Below are positions 48,698 to 58,027 of a DNA stretch of 58,027 nt, piece after piece (the first letter of the stretch is position 1; every line of letters begins with the position of its first letter). Under the pieces are notes generated by a model. It saw only the letters and a list, made by a program, of their open reading frames with translations, ran no database searches and was not told the DNA's origin. A program made the translations under genes and the position numbers. The DNA is taken from positions 126,633 through 184,659 of the forward strand of contig WELA01004336.1 in NCBI GenBank assembly GCA_009602735.1, written 5' to 3'. This stretch comes from Mesotaenium endlicherianum. Lineage: Eukaryota; Streptophyta; Zygnematophyceae; Zygnematales; Mesotaeniaceae.

Positions 48698-49044
48698 TAT
48701 ATTCTATATACTATATAGTCATCGAAAGGTTATAGTCCAGAGGAGCATGAAGAAGGCTTGAACGTTTCGTACAGCTACGGATGCTGGAGCTCATGTTGTA
48801 TAAGGCCACGTACATTGCGGAACGGAATGGTCTATATTCATGGAGTGTAGGTAGCACAAATAATTCCATTGCTGAGAGTCGAGAGTTGAGTGGACGGCCA
48901 GAGTTGGACGAGTTGAGTCACATACATGATACCATCCCAGTAGCAAAAACGCGTATTCTTGGGCAAGATTAGTTGTCACTTTTCTTGCTGCTGTGCGGGG
49001 CCAATTTGGCCCATGAGAGCTACGCCCAAAGGTCCTTGGAAGAG
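48698..49044. other. Spacer, no gene recognised
   Basis: Short stretch after the starch-synthase-like stop. Nothing recognised apart from AT-rich sequence at 48690-48720. Confidence 0.4.
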
Positions 49045-49580
49045 CCCTGCCTGCGCCTTGACGTTGGCCTGGGAAAGGGCGGCAGCGTGAGGGAGCAGCA
49101 CCATGCGTCGTGTTCACCAGGTGTCGTGTGCCAACAGCAAGACTGGGGCCGAAGCCGTGCCGGTGCTGCCACATGTTGACATCAGGGAGGGTTTTACGTT
49201 TTGCACAACTAGGGTGGAGACCCCCCGCCCACGCTGGATGTGAGAATCAGCGGGTGCTGCTTGTCGCTGTCAGCATTCAGTCGCGACCGCAGCGGCAGGT
49301 TGCCCGAGAATCTCGGGCAGCGGACATGGCCGAGGCGGCAGGTGAGTGGGTTGCTGGGGGGAGGAAGGCGTCGGCACTGCTAAGATGGTCGTCACACGGG
49401 GACAGGTGGCACGTGCCTGCGACAAGGACGAGGCACATATGAATTGTTCCACCCTGCCAAGCTGGCGGCTGCTTTGACAGACCACGCCTCTGACAAGCAC
49501 GTGTGCGTTAATGCGTTCCGTCAACAACACGGCCTGCGCATGCAAGCAAGCATTCACCACATTTCAAGCCTTAAATTCCC
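49045..49580 (+). pseudogene. Decayed copy of zinc-domain gene B
   Basis: Short blocks match gene B in order, in shifting frames. LPHVDIREGFTFC at about 49160-49195 matches LPHVDVREGFTFC. ARESRAADMAEAA near 49303 matches ARDSRAAAAATAE. DRWHVPATRTRH at about 49400-49437 matches DRWWVPVMVTRR. FHPAKLAAALTDHASD and NAFRQQHGLRMQ at 49444-49545 match NPAKLAVVLTDQASD and DEFRKKGGLRVQ. A two-base insertion (CATATGAA against CATGAA) breaks the frame at about 49440, and stops occur between blocks. The zinc module is not recognisable except perhaps CLRLDVGLG. The DRW sequence in place of Walker A is shared, so helicase motif loss preceded the duplication. It lies in the opposite orientation to genes A-C, about 6.5 kb from gene B. 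Confidence 0.7.
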
Positions 49581-50391
49581 CAGCCTTAGCCCTAACATGG
49601 AGAGCGCCAGGGCACGCACACTTCCAAAAAATTTGAGTACCAGCGCTACAGGCCGCATGTAGGTCACACGCATGTATAAGTTTGTGGACTCCCAGCTCAC
49701 GTCATGCAGCGTCTTACTAGTCGGGACTAGTTGTAGCTTTGTGCTTGCCGTTGTCTCAGCTTTTGAAGGCACTGCTGCGCTTGTGCAGATGCTTGGCAAG
49801 CTTGCAGACGTCTGGGCTGAGGGTTGTCAACGCGGGGCATCTGCACTCGATGGCCTCGATCGAGCTCACCTTGTTCGACTTAAGCCTGGTGTAAAGTCTG
49901 CTTGGGTTACCTTCGGGCTCCAGCCTCACTTTGTTGAGTCTTGCAGAGCGTGTCGTGTTGCTTGTCCAGTCATTCATCATTCATATCGCGAGTATCTAGA
50001 TTGGTTGCACCACGTGTCAAGCACTTCAATCTCGATTGTAGTTTAAAGAGTAACAATTGGCAGAACGCCCTTGTCTATTACAGATTCACATATGTAACCA
50101 AGCTTTGCAATCCGTTTTCGAGCGTATTTATGATTGCTCTAAATTGTACAGGGCTCAAGGCATCCAACATGTGCTTGCTACTCGTATGATAACAAGGACC
50201 AACTAATAGCTACACAAGTGTCCATACGTACATATATGTAGTATGTGGTGGCCAGGATTAGAATACAAAATGTGCTTCTCATACTACACAGCTGGTTGCG
50301 CAGAAGCAACTAGGTCTGTGGGGAGCTTTTTCTTCAGACGCAAAAGCACTGGCTCTTGAGTAAGCTTCTGACTAGAGACACCAGTATGCTT
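49581..50391. other. Intergenic region, no gene recognised
   Basis: A 124-codon plus-strand frame (49672-50046) and its minus-strand shadow have no motif or splice support. Confidence 0.4.
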
Positions 50392-51041
50392 TTAGAGTAT
50401 GATACAAGATCCTGAATCTCCTCCATTAGAATCGCTATCGTTATCGGTTCCACAATTCTTGCAACACCCCCGTAGAACACCACTGTTGTAATGGTAGCAG
50501 CTGGAACACTTCATCTTTCCAGTGCTGGTGGAGGGCCGATAACAGTGTCGATCAAGGTCGCTATCCCCACTCCTTCCAGGTCCCTCTCGAGTGTCATGAA
50601 TGTATCCGTCGTTGTCATCATTCCAGCCAGATGAATCACCTTTCGCCATCTTCCAAAAGCGAGCCTTATTGATATTGCAAAGTATTGTGACGAGCCCTGG
50701 CAATCGCTATGTGCAGCAAGTCATTCATTAGTGTTCCTACTTCGATTAGCAACCCCGCTTCCAGTTTGCTACATTTGAACTCTGTCTTCAGACAATAGCC
50801 AGGCTGTCTTCTCTTGCGGAAGCCAGACGATGGCTTCGCATGGAGCTGGTCTTGTATGCCTCTCCTTGTTGTTTGCAAAAACGGTGTCTTCCCGAAACGC
50901 TTCGTGATCTTTCTTTGCGCATGCGACCACATGGAACTCCTCTCCAAGTTGTCTGACTCCGTCGTGTTCGTCAGTTACCGTCTTATAGCAACTTCGCACA
51001 GCACGACCAATAAATGGAAATGATCGAACGACATATTGCAT
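50392..51041 (-). CDS. Hypothetical ORF pair with a Cys-rich (zinc-ribbon-like) end
   Basis: Two neighbouring minus-strand frames. 51041-50769 starts MQYVVRSFPFIGRAVRSCYK and has 90 codons. 50703-50392 reads ARFWKMAKGDSSGWNDDNDG and ends with MKCSSCYHYNSGVLRGCCKN plus CGTD, giving C-x2-C and CC-x2-C pairs like a small zinc ribbon, then an Asp/Ser/Gly tail. They could be exons of one gene, but I found no decisive splice pair, and neither half resembles a family I know. Low confidence. Confidence 0.25.
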
Positions 51042-52751
51042 CTATATCTCTCAAAAGACGTGAATTGCACGTGAAAGAAAATAGTGAAACAGCTTCCAGA
51101 GAGAGAACATGCATGCATGATCAAACGTGCACTCGCGACCATATATACTGTGTTAGCAAGCTACGTGAAACAAGGCCTCGCAAAAAGCAACCTGACTTCG
51201 TCCTTCACCTCCTGTACATCTGTTACGACCAAGTCACTAATTGACGACCATGGACTTGGCAATTCCAAGCGACGGGATCCGGCCCATGTGGAAAATGCGC
51301 GACTTCACAGCGAGGAATTATTGAATAAATCAGTAACTGAGATTTGACGATTTGAGTCTTGCAAATTGAACATCTCTTAGAATGACATGATGAATAATGA
51401 ATAGAATTATGCATTATTGGGAAGAAAAGTAGCAATCTACAAGTCTTCAGTTCCAAAAGGAAAGGTGGAGGTCGAGGCAATGAATTAGTTGACTGAAAAT
51501 CGGTCGATACACTCATTTCCGACAAGAATGGTTTTCTCCAGTTTTCTGCTGCGTTTCTGACTTTGGATGTCCGCACATGTCTGCACATGTCCGCAGAATT
51601 GACCACGCGATCAGCACGATTGACCGTGTCCATGAGCAGGTTATAGTTTCCTCCAGGTTTCCTCGATATTTTTGTCGTCCGTCACCCAAATATTGAGTAC
51701 CGTTTCAACCAGTTTCAACAACCAGCTGCGATCAGTGCACGTCAAATCAACGTCTAACTGCACAAAGATCCAACATGTACGACGTCCTTTCCGAGGACGT
51801 TCGTTGACTCCCGTTGAAACCAAGTGAAGAAAATAAGTCGGCTTAGTCCACTTAGTCAATGGTCGCCAACAATCGCCAATTTCTTCAACCTGCGTCAGCT
51901 CACTTCAGCTGGCTTCAGCAGGCTTCGGCTGGCTTTCGGCCTGCTTCAGCCAGCTTCAGCCACTCTCAGTGATTCGGGGCCTCGGGCCCCAGTGATTCTT
52001 AAAGATTCTCAGCCGCGCTCAGTCTTGCTCAGCCCTGTCTCGGCTGGTCTCGGCCAGGTCCATTTGCTTTCCGTGATTACTGGTGGCTTTTCTATCTGCC
52101 TTGTCACGACACGTCGACGCGCCCACATGGGATCCTGTTCATCGTGGCAAAGATAGAGAGGTAGTACAGCTCCACTAACTTTCGGTCGACACATCATGAG
52201 TTCCCATTTGTGCTTCTTGCACAGCACAGCCCCAGCGTAGCCCACCAAACCGGAACCATGAGATGCCATGACAGCCTACACGCAGTTTGTGGCCGCTGCG
52301 CACCCCAATTACCAGCTTTTATGCTGTGAATGTTTCAACTGCTGCAGGATGGCCGGATAAGGGCTCCTTGTGTCGGGAGGTTATTTGTTGGATTGTACAT
52401 GCACTCCGCAGCAGATCATGCCTCCCGCCTTTATCAACAGGAGTTACGTGAAAATTACGTTATAACTGCGGGTTGCTCGTTCGTATGGCCCCAAACTGTG
52501 AAGATTCCTACTGTACTCTATATATCCCGCTTTGGGAGCTTCACTTGACACTTCAGTGGGCGACTTCCTGCTTTATTGTGTCCATGTATATAAGGCTATC
52601 GCGAGGCAATTAGGCGTTTCCCTGTCATAATTTACCTATTTTCAGAAATTGAAACGAGAGTGGAACTGTGCTGTTGTATTACGATTGCAAAACCGTGGGC
52701 TAATGCGAAAAGGGCCTAGACCTGTAGGTGTATACGTTAATTTGACATAGA
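51042..52751. other. Intergenic region upstream of the LOV gene, with degenerate short repeats
   Basis: No gene seen. 51690-51725 has GTTTCAACC-like units, and 51890-52065 has many diverged CTTCAGC/GGCTTC and TCTCAGCC/CTCGGCC units, with a distinctly higher GC content than the surroundings. The promoter of the LOV gene should lie in the right part. Confidence 0.45.
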
Positions 52752-53088
52752 ATGGCAGCTGTTGCCATCAACACCCTCACTCCAGACGGCAGTGGTCATG
52801 CCAGCAGCCCCATGCTTGCACATGTGAAGGAGCCAGAAAGAAGGGTCTCAAATGGCTCCGCCAGAGCGCCAGCTCTCCAGGCTGAGCTGGCAGACGTGCT
52901 GGTCAAGCACAACTTCAACTTCGTCCTGAGTGACCCCCGGCTGCCGGACCACCCTATCGTGTTTGCCAGCGAGGGTTTCTGCCAAATGACAGGGTACAGG
53001 AAGGAGGAGGTGATAGGGAAGAACTGCAGGTTTCTGCAAGGCCAGGACACTGACAGGGGCACTGTGCTGGAGATTCGTGACGCTATCA

Positions 53089-53119
<31 letters not shown>

Positions 53120-56100
53120 TGTATGGCTTGGGGGGTGGGTGGGGGGGGGGGGTTGCGCTGATTGCTTGAGGTGACTGGCAGCTGGAGAGGCTGACAGCTG
53201 GAGGGAAGAAGTGCAGCATGTATTATTGCCAGGTCAGCAGGGCTGGTGACGGTGTCAAGATTCGCTCGAGATCGTTTTCAAAGGTTCTCAGGGGTCGGTT
53301 TGTGATGACATATTCCATATCTCCCTTTAAGTCATGCTGCATGATTAGGTATTATTTTCAGTCTCTCTCGAGGCCTTCTTTGCAGTTAGACGGGGGAGGC
53401 ATGAGATTGTGCCAGGTGTTATGCTGCTCCTCTGAGAAGACACCTGCTCCTTTCCACTGCCAGCTATTCTCCGCAGCCATGCACTGCGACAGGGGAGGCG
53501 TGAGGTGGTGTGGAGCCTTCACACAGCAACAGCCTCTTAGGAACACTTCTTCCTTTTGCCAGCTGTGCTGCAGGAGCGCAACAGGGGGATTGCAGAGTGG
53601 GTGTGTGAGGGGGATTGGTCGAGGAAGAGGAGAAGGGGGAGAGGGGCAGAGAGCGGGGGGTGGGGGAGTGAAGTAAAGTCCCCTGGCAACGGAAAGAGAG
53701 GCTTGCAGTTGCTCCCTTATTGGGAAGCCATCAGATTTGCATCCCGTGTTGGGGGAAAGGAAGGTTTTTTGGGTAGTTTTGGGGAAGTTTGGCGCAGCGG
53801 AAACCTGATAGCTGGAAGGGACAATCGCTCCCCTTTTCCACCCGCTTCTGCCCGCCTCGCCAGTCCACCTGTCAGCCTGTCTGCCGTCCAGGCTGCGTCA
53901 GACCGAGTCTGGCCGTGAGGCAGAGAGACGGGCATGTGAGGGGGGACAGGCAGACTAGTTGGCTAGCAAACATATGTGTTGTCACGCCGCTGCAGCAGCC
54001 AGGTGGCGATGCTAGACCAGCGTCCTCCTCTCGTGTCGCCTCCTCGGCACCTCGCCAGCTGCCGGTTGCCATGTCCCGACACCTGGCATGAAGAGAGCCG
54101 TTGCGATGCCATCTGACCAGCGCCTCGCTGCACCCTGTGCGTGCGGAGCTGCTACTTACTGCTGCTCGTCGTTCTTGAGAGCCTGGCAAAGGGCGGCAGC
54201 CAGCTCCGGTGCTTCTTGGGGGGGGCGTTCTTGCTGCAGGTGAAATTTTGGGGCAGGCTGGGCCCTTCGAGAGGGCTCGGAGATGTATGTGTGCGAGAGA
54301 GAGGTGAGGGAGAGGAGGGGAAAGGGGTGGGGGAGCAAGCAGGAATTCGCATGTGCTGTGCTGCGCTTGTGCGGGGGCACACCTGGCCCTGCTGCCAGCC
54401 GTCGTTCGCTGGTCGCCGCCTGCCGCTGCTAGCTCCCGGACACGGCCTCCTGATAAGGTGTCGTGGGTGCGCAGATACAATCTGGGCTCCGCAAGATGGA
54501 GAGGGAGGGTGGGAGGTAGCAAGATGGAGAGGGAGGGTGGGAGGTTCTTAGGTGGGTGGCTTACTGCCCTGTGTGTGCAGGGAGATTGAGGAGGAGAGAG
54601 AGGGAAGCAACAGGGAAGGGCAGAGAGCAAGGGGATAACTGACTCTTTGACGAGGCGCGCTTGCGAGCCATCACATGCGCCCCGCGCTGGGTTCTCCCCG
54701 CTCCCCCCCTTTGCCCCTCCTCGTTTCCCCCTCTCAGGACGTGTCGTGTGAATGTGTGAGTGCTCGTGTGTGTGGCGGGCCTGGCGGGCTTTCAAGCTCA
54801 AAGCATGCATGGCATTAGAGCATGTGCCGTGGGTGCTGAGGCCTCCCTTTGCTGCTGCTGCTGCTGCTGGGGCTGGGGCTGGGGTGCAGGGAGGAGCGTG
54901 CGTGCCAGGTGAAGGTGCTCAACTACACCAAGGCACGCCAGCCCTTCTGGAACCTCTTCCACCTGGCGCCCATCTACTCGCGCGATGACGGCCGCGTGCT
55001 GCACTTCCTCGGCGTGCAGACGCCCCTCTCCTCCTCCTCCCCTTCCCCCTCCTCCTCTCTTCCTTCCTCTGTCCCCGCCACCGCCGGCGGCGCCCAGGAG
55101 GAAAAGCGCCACCTGGCGACGACGACGACGACGACAACTACAACTATGGCAATGGAGGCGGCAGCTGCTGCTGCCATCGCCGCCCAGACAGCTGGCGCCG
55201 CTGCTGTTTCTCCTGCTGCCGGCCCCAAAGGCGGCGCTGCTGCTGCCGGCGTGGATGCTGCAGCTGGCACGGGCGCAGACAGAGGCGCGAGCCTCGGGCA
55301 AGGTGCATTTGGGGCGGGGGTGTCTGGCAGAGGGACAGCTGACTCTACAGCAGCAGCTGGGAGTGGGGGTAGGGTGGGGGAGAGAACCGGCGAGGAGGGT
55401 GCAGCAGCAGCGGCGGCAGCAGCAGGGGAGCAAAGCTTCTCCTCAGGCGCGGGCAGGGAGAAGGGCAGCCGCGAAGCTACAGCTGTCGGAGGCGGCGGTG
55501 ATGAGGAGGGTGGAGCGGACGCCAGGAGAGACTGCGGCGTAAGCGGGGATGGGAGGGCAGCAGCTGCTGCTCCTGCTGCTGCTTCATTGTCTGAACTTCC
55601 CGGGGAGGCTGCCGGGGATATGAGCTCGACGACGACGACGACGACGAGCTTTCGGCTGAGAGGGGGAGGTGAGGGGGGAGAGAGGGAGGGCACACCCACC
55701 ACCCATCCACCCACCCGCCCTCGTCTGCCTTTCCGCTGCCGCTACCGCAGAATTAATCACACAGGTTGGTATGCGTGTACATTCATACGCGCGCGGCAAG
55801 TCAGTTATCACAGAACCACATGCACACTTTTTGGTGTATGTACGCACACACACACGCACACGCACACACACATGCACACGCATGCACACAACACACACAC
55901 ACATGCACACGCACGCACACACGCACACACACACACGCACACGCTCACGCACACATGCACGCACGCACACACACACACACACACATACGTGCATGACTAG
56001 AACGACTGCGGTACTGCCGCAGCTGCGCCGCACCGGCCTGCGGTTGCATCGTGTGAACGATTCAGGGGTGGGTCAGGGCCACGTTGGCTGCAGCACCTGA

Positions 56101-56491
56101 TGTGGCTGGCATCTGATGCAGCCCGCGTGCCCGCCAGCTGTTCGTGTATCTCGATCTGCCCTCTGAAGTCCACATTTGCAGAGCCCACAGCTGGATTGTT
56201 CTGCAGTGGTGCTCGCTTCAGGCTGTGCGTGTGACCAGCAGCAGCCGCAGCAGGAGGGAAATGTCTGGCCCTTGCTGGCTGAGGCTTGTGTGCAGCCGAG
56301 CAGATTTGTAACTTGAGTTCACTAGAGAAGAAGGGATTCGGCCTCAGGACTCGGCCGGAGCTGGGGATCCAGCCCTGGGCAACCCAAGGGCCGGGCAGGC
56401 TAACCTGTCTGCCCCTTGAATGCTGATTGCGGATGTGTGTGTAGGTGTGCGTGCGCGTGCTGTGTGTATATGTGCACTTACGTATGTGTGC

Positions 56492-56522
<31 letters not shown>

Positions 56523-56918
56523 TGCACGCGCGCGCGCGCGGTTGTGTTGTGCGTTCGCGTGCCCTATGCACGTGGCTGCTTGTGCGCGCGTGCGTGCGTG
56601 CGAGCACCTTCTGGTGTGCTACGTCCACGTGCACCCGGCACCATCTGAGCCGCATCGTCGTCGCCGCTGCGTGCGTCGTCGTTTCATGTGTCGTTGTTGC
56701 GAGGGGCAGATGCGAGCCAGGGCCCGGAGGTGCGGGACCACGACGAGGGCCGCGCCAAGAGCGCGGTGACAGCTGTCCTGGGCGACCTGGCGGAGGCCAG
56801 CCGGGCGCTGATGTGCCAGGAGCGGCGCGTGGCGTTGGCGGAGAGCGCCAGCCGCGGCGTGGTGTGCTCCTCGCTTCTCATGCCCCTCGTGCGCATCCAG
56901 CAGAGCTTCGTTCTGTCA
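52752..56918 (+). CDS. Twin-LOV (PAS/LOV) blue-light receptor, 5' part, TLP/PLP-like
   Basis: Exons 52752-53089, 54890-55668 and 56710-56918 join in phases 2, 1 and then 0; the gene continues past the window. LOV1: [40 protein letters not shown] and GKNCRFLQG, which contains the cysteine that forms the FMN-cysteinyl adduct, then [20 protein letters not shown] and [10 protein letters not shown]. Then comes a linker of about 210 residues rich in Ala, Gly, Ser and Thr (poly-Thr from ACG repeats, poly-Ala). The third exon encodes the conserved inter-LOV region [20 protein letters not shown] plus S, which leads into LOV2 in plant PAS/LOV proteins (LGRIKQSFVLTDP). Such proteins are light sensors lacking the phototropin kinase; in plants they interact with vitamin-C-pathway (VTC2) and other partners. 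The first donor, ATCAG/GTGTGTGT, sits inside a GT microsatellite. Identity as a LOV protein is firm; the twin-LOV class rests on exons 2-3. Confidence 0.85.
53090..53119. repeat. (GT)n microsatellite containing the LOV exon 1 splice donor
   Basis: The repeat starts at the first base of the intron, so the donor GT is the first unit of the repeat; it then becomes GC-rich. Confidence 0.9.
55836..55996. repeat. (CA)n microsatellite in the LOV gene intron
   Basis: About 160 bases of CA/CG dinucleotides on the sense strand. Confidence 0.95.
56430..56620. repeat. (GT/GC)n tract before LOV exon 3
   Basis: GT-rich with two pure GC runs (about 56490-56505 and 56526-56540), ending about 90 bases before the acceptor at 56710. 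Confidence 0.9.
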
Positions 56919-57040
56919 GTACTCTTTCGCCCTAGCCCTAATCTCAAGCTGCCCGTTTTTTTCCCCCCCTTCAAGCTGACCTAGCCCATGCGCCCCCGTG
57001 CACATCCAGCCGAGCTTTGTGCTGTCAGTACTTTCTTGCC
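56880..57040 (+). repeat. Imperfect duplication of the LOV exon 3 end and its splice donor
   Basis: About 40-50 bases around the exon end (GTGCGCATCCAGCAGAGCTT onward, 56890-56930) recur about 109 bases downstream (57000-57040). The second copy would encode VHIQPSFVLS against [10 protein letters not shown] and is also followed by GTACT. It lies in the intron after exon 3. Confidence 0.75.
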
Positions 57041-58027
57041 TGACCTTGAACTCCGATCTTTCCTTCTGGCCCCTGACCCCGACGTCACCTCTAACCTGGT
57101 CCTAACTTCGGCGCTGACTCCAACTCGGCCCCGATGTTGAAATGAGTCTTTGACCCCAAACCCTGTCCCTGGCCCCAACCCTGGCACCAACCCTGGCCCC
57201 AACCCTGGCTCTGACGAGACCACAATCGCTTGCCCCCTGGTACGCCTACTGCTGCTTGTGCACCCGCTTGCACGCAAGGCGCAGAATGCGGCAGGGCTCC
57301 GTGCTGCCGTTCTGTTATCACTTGCACTCGTGCTCTGACCCGTATCATGCCGACTCAGCGCGCTCCCACGCTGCCCCACATGTCCCTCCTCCATTCCTCT
57401 TCTGCTTCCCTTCCCGCCTCCTGCCCTTCTCTCCACCTGCATGCTGTCCTGGCCCCTCAGCCCGTGCGTATTCTTGCGCGTGCTACTCCCTTCTAAGACT
57501 GCAGGGCTTTGGGGTGTGGGTCTCTCGAGGATCGACGCACGCGCGCGCTGCACCCACGCACCCCTCTTTCCGTCCCTTTCCCCCCCCGTCTCTCCCTCTC
57601 TCGCTGGCCCCCCTTTCTGTCGCGCTCCCCGTCTTGTCCGGACGTGCTCTCTTTTCCTTGGCGAGGTGCCTGCTGGGCAGGGGCGAGGCGGCCCTCTTGT
57701 GCACCGCCTCCGCTCCCTATCTCTCTCTCCTCTCTCTTGGACTCTTGCCTCTGGCACGTACCCATGCGTAGGTCAGACTCTGAAGGTGAAAAGCAATGGA
57801 TATTCTCAAGATGACAAGAAGAGTAGGGGGAAAAGCAGTACTCCCGCCCGGCCTCCCCCCGTCCCCCCCTCCTCTCTTTGCATCTGCCCAGCAATTAACA
57901 GGAGGTGCGCTTGGGATGAGCAAGCTCACTGCATGAGAGCAAGCTGGGAACGCCTAGTTCAGTTTCTTGTCTGGGCCAACTTGTGCTGCCGGTGTCATAT
58001 CGTACCCCCCGCCCCTTGGCCCCCCCC
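57041..58027. other. Intron sequence of the LOV gene, pyrimidine-rich
   Basis: No exon for LOV2 was found before the window ends. 57150-57215 has degenerate CCCTGGCCCCAA units, and 57540-57760 is C/T-rich. LOV2 exons are expected to the right. Confidence 0.5.

Noticed and set aside
49672..50046. Plus-strand 124-codon frame after the decayed copy
   Set aside because: No motif, no match to genes A-C, and the minus strand is equally open.
53872..54810. 312-codon minus-strand frame
   Set aside because: It lies in a LOV-gene intron, is Pro/Ser/His-rich, and lacks motifs and splice support.
1..58027. tRNA, rRNA, CRISPR array or intact transposon
   Set aside because: No T-loop-like box at tRNA spacing, no rRNA-like conserved stretch, no regular direct repeats with spacers, and no transposase or reverse-transcriptase motif seen on either strand.

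Overview
The window is eukaryotic nuclear DNA. The coding exons are mostly GC-rich and intron-interrupted, and they sit among AT-richer intergenic stretches and (GT/CA)n, (GA)n and trinucleotide microsatellites. There are three runs of N plus one single N. The gene content points to the green lineage, most likely a streptophyte alga or a basal streptophyte: a membrane-anchored monodehydroascorbate reductase like plant peroxisomal MDAR4, a short protein with a plastid transit peptide, a plant-like TMEM208, a PRP39 splicing factor, a starch-synthase-like C-terminus, and a twin-LOV (PAS/LOV, TLP/PLP-type) blue-light receptor. I cannot fix the species.

Layout: 1-2436 is the 3' part of the MDAR gene. 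5864-8277 encodes a small plastid membrane protein in two exons. 10433-20107 on the minus strand is a long gene for a Ser/Ala-rich coiled-coil protein; I rebuilt at least 12 exons whose phases all agree. 20108-26351 is mostly AT-rich and empty, with a GA microsatellite and an assembly gap. 26352-29113 is TMEM208 (5 exons). 30336-37071 is PRP39 (13 exons, 778 residues). 37795-43966 on the minus strand holds three tandem members of an unusual zinc-domain family, and a decayed fourth copy lies at about 49045-49580 on the plus strand. 45697-48697 holds an unidentified exon set followed by the starch-synthase-like C-terminal exons, interrupted by a 613-base gap. 52752-56918 is the 5' half of the twin-LOV gene, which runs off the right edge.

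The most interesting locus is the zinc-domain cluster. All three members share an N-terminal Cys4 module (C-x(1-2)-C, then about 55-60 residues later C-x2-C) with a WHLIV motif. Its layout resembles the C-terminal RNA-binding domain of RIG-I-like receptors. In the middle gene this module is followed by a region that aligns by eye, motif by motif, with helicase domain 1 of Dicer/RIG-I-type SF2 helicases, but with the Walker A, DExH and SAT-type motifs all degenerate. A zinc module placed before an inactive helicase domain, in a local expansion with one frameshifted and one decayed copy, looks like an undescribed family. The homology is my inference from motifs and needs profile and structure searches.

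The genes do not form a pathway together; they look like an ordinary mixed eukaryotic neighbourhood. All exon models come from splice-site and reading-frame reasoning without transcripts.
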